A DNA stretch of 64,000 bases from Icerya purchasi. Lineage: Eukaryota > Arthropoda > Insecta > Hemiptera > Monophlebidae. The notes beneath the pieces were generated by a model. The model searched no databases. It was not told the origin of the DNA and saw only the letters and a list, made by a program, of their open reading frames with translations. Position 1 is the stretch's first letter, and every line of letters begins with the position of its first letter. Below, piece by piece: positions 58,744-64,000 of this stretch. The translations under genes and the position numbers were made by a program. The DNA lies in contig CM077115.1 of NCBI GenBank assembly GCA_039619475.1, forward strand, positions 297,911,756 to 297,975,755. Reading direction: 5' to 3'.

Positions 58744-60351
58744 ATCGCGTTCTATTTCTAGTAATTTATTATTCAAATCTCAACCACCATTTTAGCTGCA
58801 GTTTTATAATTTCGTTTTATTTTTCACCAAAAAATAAAATTTAAATTAAATCTTAATAATTGTATATTTTTAAAATATTTTTAAATTCCTAAAGAGGTGC
58901 TGCTAGTCGCTATTTAATTTTCTTTATGAAATAAGGGATACTTCTCACATCTGCTTACCGTATAAAATATTATTACGTAATTATATAATTTCAAAATCCT
59001 CTCAGGATCATCCGCTCCTGGTATTATATATACATATATACGAAGAGAGAATATTAGTTGGTAATTCGACACAGATGGAGCTTTCAAGATAATTCGAGTA
59101 TAACAATTTCTTTTGGGGGGGAGGAGGATTACCACAGACTATGGGTTTAAAAAAGAAAAGTATCTGTTGACTTGAAGTTTAATTCACAGCACTTTAACTA
59201 TCATAATTGAAGTAAAATGTCGAAAAACACTCGGTAATTTATAACTGATTTTTTTTTTTTTCAGAATTTCCACGTTACTTATGGAAAAATTCTCCTGAAA
59301 AAATAATCAAGAAGTACGCAATGTACTTAGAGAACTATCCGAAATGTCGACACAACTAAAAATGGGATACTCGATGAAAATAAAAAAAAACACAGATACC
59401 TAAAAAATTGATTAATGGATTCGAACTTTTTTATGCAGGCCTGTATTTCCAAGTACTATTTTATTAATACATTAATACTGTTGATTATTTCAAACAGTTA
59501 ATTACTTTTTGACATTTTGTTTTGTTTTTTTTGAGAGTGGACTATCATACCAGAACGATTGTGCTATGTTAAAGTGTCAACTACCATTAAAAATCAAACA
59601 CTCATTCAGTAGGTACTTCATTTTTAAATCATAAATATTCGAATCTGAAGTTATTCGAAAACACATTAATTCTAGTTACCTCAAAGAGTACTGATTTTTG
59701 GTCAAAGAACGGAAAAGTCAAGTAAAATAGGATCTTAAATAAAAAACGAACGAGTTGGATATCCATAAGCTCCCTAGCGACAGGATCAGCCCTTTTATGT
59801 TCCACCTATTATGTAATGTCTAAACCTTCAAATAATACAAAAAGTCCTTCGCGTATATTGTTTTTAATTTTTACTTTTTTTTTTTACTTTTCTTTCTATT
59901 CAGCTGCATTAGTTTCAAAAAGCTACTTCACAGCGTGTTCAATAGTTTCCACATCGGAATTTCGAATTTAAGAAATTACTGCAATTACGATGGCGCAAAA
60001 GATATTTTCGGCAGATACACCGACGAAAAATGAAACCGTCAAAGATTTTTCCTGATAATTTTATATCTTCCAATTACGTCCTGTCAACCTATGGAATACA
60101 GAATTACGGTCTCTTTTGTTTCTGCTCTTCGTCAAGCACGTTTAGAGAGATATGCTCGAGATTGCGAAAATTAAATTCGGATTTGATTGTTCGGTAAAAA
60201 AGGAAAAAAGTTCCCCTCAGTTGGCTAAGCTTTATTATTTGTTAGTCTGCAGAGAGTTACCGACTTTTCCTCACTGGAAAGAATGTAGTAGACTGCATCA
60301 GGTTAGTAGAATGCCATCGAAACTTAGTTATCATTCTGGTTTTGTATATTA
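58744..60351. other. No gene recognised
   Basis: AT-rich; no motif. The frame at 60,152-60,403 has no recognisable domain and overlaps the inverted repeat that follows. Confidence 0.5.
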
Positions 60352-60552
60352 CAAATTTAACCCAAATAATATATGTAGACACAAAAAAGCGCAAATATAT
60401 TAATTCGCAAAATTAAATCACTTGACATGTTACCGAATTTCTTCATAATAGACCGCAATTATGAAATAATTCTGAAACACGTTGCTTGTAATTTATTTAA
60501 ATTAATATATTTCCGTTTTTTGTGTCGATATTATTTGGGTTAAAATTTGAAT
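60352..60552. repeat. Inverted repeat, ~62-bp arms
   Basis: The left arm (60,352-60,415: caaatttaacccaaataata, then gacacaaaaaagcgcaaata) is mirrored on the right (60,489 to about 60,550: aatatatttccgttttttgt, then gtcgatattatttgggtta). Arms differ by a few bases and short indels, with a spacer of about 73 bp. No target duplication was recognised. Possibly a small MITE. Confidence 0.75.
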
Positions 60553-60852
60553 AGATTTTTATTAAATTAAAAAACAAAACACTCTACATGATAAAACCGA
60601 CTCGTTTCAAAAATCATTTTTATTATAGAATAAAAAAAAATAGTATTTCTATAAACGATTTCCAATATAACAAATACATTTTTCTAAAAGTGATTATATT
60701 TTAATAACAAGTTTGTTGAAGCTATCTACTCTTGTCTTAATGAACATTTTGTATTTTTTCCTTCCCCCAAAAAACTACGCCTAACCTTTCAAAAAGATGT
60801 AGTTACCTCATTTGTTGTTAGACGGCCAATCAAAGTATTTTATACTTGTGTG
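60553..60852. other. No gene recognised
   Basis: AT-rich. Its last eight bases (cttgtgtg) are the left target duplication of the next MITE. Confidence 0.5.
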
Positions 60853-61117
60853 CATGGGCGTCGCCAGCGGAGGGGCAGGGAGGGGCAGCTGCTCTCCCCT
60901 GGAGCCTTGAAACTTTTTAATCAACAGGCATTGATGAGTGTATTCATAGACGCGTAATCATGGACAATTTGGAAAACTTATGTTTTAATTAAGATTTTAT
61001 TCTTGTTTAATAAAATATTAAGCTTTTACAACTTATAAATTTTATTTTTCCTATAACTCATATCCTTTTTCTATCATCTTGCCCCCCTCCCTGCTTCATC
61101 GGCTGTCGATGCCCTTG
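60853..61117. mobile_element. hAT-like MITE, 265 bp, with perfect 8-bp target duplication
   Basis: Terminal inverted repeats catgggcgtcgccagcggag (left) and caagggcatcgacagccgat (complement of right), each followed by a gcagggaggggc/g tract. cttgtgtg occurs directly on both sides (60,845-60,852 and 61,118-61,125). TIR sequence style (CAxGGGCGTCGxCA) and 8-bp duplication identify a hAT-type non-autonomous element. No coding content. Fully bounded. Confidence 0.9.
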
Positions 61118-61640
61118 CTTGTGTGCTTTGGCTTTTTGTACGAAGATTACCGAATTTCCGTAACAGTAGCGTTCATTATTAGTAACAATCTTTCAAACGG
61201 ATATCAGTAATGACCGGAGTGATGAACGGTTTATGGATTTCCGGTTTTGCAAGCTGCATATTGCATAATTAAAATTGTTGCAAGATTAAAAGTATTGTAC
61301 AGTTAGAATTATTTCACGATTAGAAATACTGCGCACTTTAACCGATTTCAGTTTTGCAATTGACTCGCGTATTTGTTTGGTAATAAGATATTTGATAATA
61401 ATTCATTCATTAATACACAATATAAAAAAAATATGACAACCATGTATAAAGTGACTGTATTAAATGTATTTTCGAGTTTAGGTGTACTTTGCTTCCTAAT
61501 ATTACAGTAGTGTTATACTCAAATGATTCGATGACTAGTCTTCATAAATACACATTTCTTTCAGTTCAGTGATGTAGTTAATCGAATTTTCGGGGGAAAC
61601 TCATTACAGGACGGTAAAGTTCTGGGATGTAAAAGACATT
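61118..61640. other. No gene recognised
   Basis: AT-rich sequence between the MITE and a small palindrome cluster. Confidence 0.5.
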
Positions 61641-61645
61641 TTATT

Positions 61646-61770
61646 GCCGCTATAGCGGCGCTAGTGTTTTGGTGCACTTGTGCTATAGGAGTACAAGGTA
61701 TTGCCTCACTAATACCGGTGTTCTACAGTTATGATATCTGTAGAAGTACAATACTGCCCCCAGCAGGCAA
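61646..61770. repeat. Palindrome cluster with a CTCF-like core
   Basis: A perfect 14-bp palindrome, GCCGCTATAGCGGC (61,646-61,659), is followed by an inverted repeat of ttctacag...ctgtagaa (61,721-61,728 and 61,738-61,745). This repeat extends outwards to ggtattgcct on the left and aggcaata on the right. The right arm contains gcccccagcaggc, which agrees with the CTCF core (GCCCCCTGGTGGC) at 10 of 13 positions. Whether this is a small MITE or a regulatory site cannot be told. Confidence 0.5.
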
Positions 61771-64000
61771 TATGAGAAACTCTCACTAAAATAAGGCTTC
61801 TGGGTCATTAAAGTGTACGAGCTAAAATATCAATTTTGCGATGATATTTTTGAAGTAGCCGTTAAACACAGTTTCTTATCACGAATGCCTTACATACTCT
61901 CTATGCACAGTGTGTGTCTGGAGAACTATAACCATATACTTTCAATTGCCAACAAACCTCCTTGTGTAGACACATTCGTATTATTTCCCTCACGAAGTAA
62001 GGGGGCATGCAACTGCAATAAGGTTTTGGGTTGCTTTTAACTTAATAAATCTATAAATTAGTATAAATAAACTTGAATGAAAAATTTAATAATTCACAAA
62101 ATATATATATAGTATTAATACATAGAAAATGGACAATTATAATTTCGGTTTAACCAAATCTAATAATTTTCAAACCGATACTAAACTGTTTATGTTTATG
62201 TGTTTCCATGAATTATTCGGTTGTGTTTTGTTATACGACTAGCCGATTTTAATAATGTTATAATTCATAATAAAACCATTTGTTTGTTGTGCTCCGTGCA
62301 CCTATAACCAATTTTAACTCTTTTGATGATTCATACCAAAACCTTTGCTTATGTGTGTATGCTTTCAAAGTGGCTTTCGTTGTAAGTACACCCCCATTAA
62401 CCAATGTCTACAACACCCTAACATAGTTATAATTTTTATGTTTATTCGAAACTTCAAATTTAATCGCATACTAACCTTTGATGACAATGCTTCTTTAAGT
62501 ATATAGTTTGATGTACTATTAGTTTTGTAAAAAATTTGATATTGTTTTAGCCGAGCTAAAAACGTGTAAATATATTAAGTTTAACGCATGATTATTTAGG
62601 AAATAAGTATTACTCGTATTATTAAAGACATAAATTCAATATAATAATGTACATTTGTTACTGTGAAATAAACTTTTATGTTAGCAGTTGTGTTTATTTT
62701 TTAAATTTAATAAATTTAGGAATGCGTAGTAGGCTAAAATTCTTCTCATTAACTCTGTCCAATTAACATAGAAGTGATGTTATTTCTGATTAATTGTATT
62801 TGTAGTAAAATTGATATTTTTAAGTTAAAATTGTAACTTTTGCTGTAAAATATGAGTGTTTTACCTAATGAATAGTATTTTGCAATAAAATCGTTCTTTT
62901 CTACCCGAAATAGAGGTATTTTCTTTAAAATGTTCTGTTTGAATCTAAAATGTAGGTGTTTTAGGTCTAACTCGTTTAATTTGCATTAAACAAATGTTTT
63001 TAGTTAAAATTGTATACTTCTTGCTACAACATTAGGTTTACCTTACACCTATGCTTTGTAATAGGATGGAATTAGTGAAATTTATAATACTTTTGTCCTG
63101 ATGGTTCGCTATTGGAGCATTCGGTGATTGAGAAATAATTTACTACAGAGTGTTGTAGTGTGTAATTAAGAAAAATATGAGTATAGCACAAAATGCATGT
63201 CCCATCAGGTGTGGGATTGTCCTTGACAATTAAACTACACAGTGTACTCATTATAAGGGAATTATAATATGAGTAATGAAAATTGGTTCTCTTATATGCT
63301 GTTACACGTTAAACATACACACCTACTGATAGGTATACCTTGTCAACAGTATTGATATGTGTCAACAACCCGATTTTTTAATTAAATTTGCACTAAGCAA
63401 TAACAAATTGTAGGAATTTTGACAATCCTGCAAATATTGGTAATTTGGTAAAGTTTCATTATAGTAGAAATTGTGCATGAGCAGTTATGTGTATAATTAC
63501 ATTATCGGATAAATATTGCTGTAAAACGAGCTCACACAATTTAGTGAGTCAGCTAGTTGCCTTTATTATACACATAGCAAATACTGACAAATACAAACAG
63601 GGGCAATTATGTATCATACCTTGCTTTGTGTAGCTTAGTTGAAGAAATTAGTTGATATTTGTTTATTATGCTACGATGATTATGTTAATTATAGAAACAT
63701 TTTTCGTTCTATAATGATCATTTTAATCACAATTAAGGAATTATAGATTAGGAAAATTTTAAAATTGGTTAATTATGGGCGCAATGAAACATTCTCAGAA
63801 ACATACATTCATTTCAAAATATTTTAGTATAGGTTATAAATTTATTAAAATTGTCTAGTGTTAAACAGAATATAACCTAAAAGTACATAGTAAAACACAT
63901 AAACATAATAAGTAGCTTAGTACAGGTTAAAAAATTATTAATTGCATGCTGTTACTATCTGAGAGAGATCATGCGGATGTGTCTGCAAAGAATGAAGGTG
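61771..64000. other. No gene recognised; AT-rich end of window
   Basis: The 76-codon frame at 61,813-62,040 has no recognisable motif. Between 62,800 and 62,980 a loose pattern of the type aaaat-tgagtgtttta recurs three times. No splice-bounded exon, RNA gene or element end was recognised. Confidence 0.45.

Overview
This is AT-rich eukaryotic nuclear DNA, most likely from an arthropod and probably an insect. The evidence is many decayed non-LTR retrotransposons of I/R1/Jockey type, a Tc1 element, a mariner element and hAT-type MITEs, tRNA-derived SINEs, long TA and AAT microsatellites, and a broken copy of an unnamed multicopy gene family that I associate with arthropod genomes. The species cannot be named from this window. 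I found no complete host gene. Almost all recognisable coding sequence belongs to mobile elements, and nearly all of that is broken.

Layout. 0-5.8 kb: a 27-bp tandem repeat, a decayed Jockey-like reverse transcriptase (+), a LINE 3' end with an (ATG)n tail, and an RNase H LINE relic (-). 7.1-8.4 kb: two abutting long inverted repeats and a SINE (-). 8.4-15.4 kb: no gene. 15,495-25,052: a minisatellite of 177 units of 54 bp, in perfect register, with internal higher-order duplications. 25-35 kb: LINE relics (27.5-29.0, 29.5-30.0, 30.6-31.0 and 32.0-32.2 kb) and a SINE with a perfect 15-bp target-site duplication. 35.3-38.8 kb: a nearly intact but 5'-truncated LINE (+) inserted into the endonuclease domain of an older LINE (-). 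39-43 kb: weak tandem repeats and two more LINE RNase H relics. 43.6-45.1 kb: a Tc1 element with four IR/DR repeats. 45.6-46.6 kb: another LINE reverse transcriptase relic, followed by a SINE. 47.3-48.7 kb: the broken multicopy gene. 49.4-50.3 kb: a mariner-type element with TIRs of about 230 bp. 52.9-53.7 kb: a YADD-type LINE relic. 56.9-57.3 kb: a CpG-rich island with a good splice donor, the best candidate for a host promoter or first exon. 58.3-61.1 kb: two hAT-like MITEs with 8-bp target duplications. The last 3 kb is AT-rich sequence without recognisable genes.

The most unusual object is the 9.56-kb minisatellite. Its period is a multiple of three, so one antisense frame stays open for more than 3,000 codons. 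That frame has no ATG at its start and no unique flanking coding sequence, so I treat it as satellite DNA rather than a gene. Two phase-specific point variants act as a barcode and reveal a 1,080-bp (20-unit) tandem duplication and a 2,430-bp (45-unit) offset duplication. The edge unit carries CpG where the interior units carry TpG or CpA.
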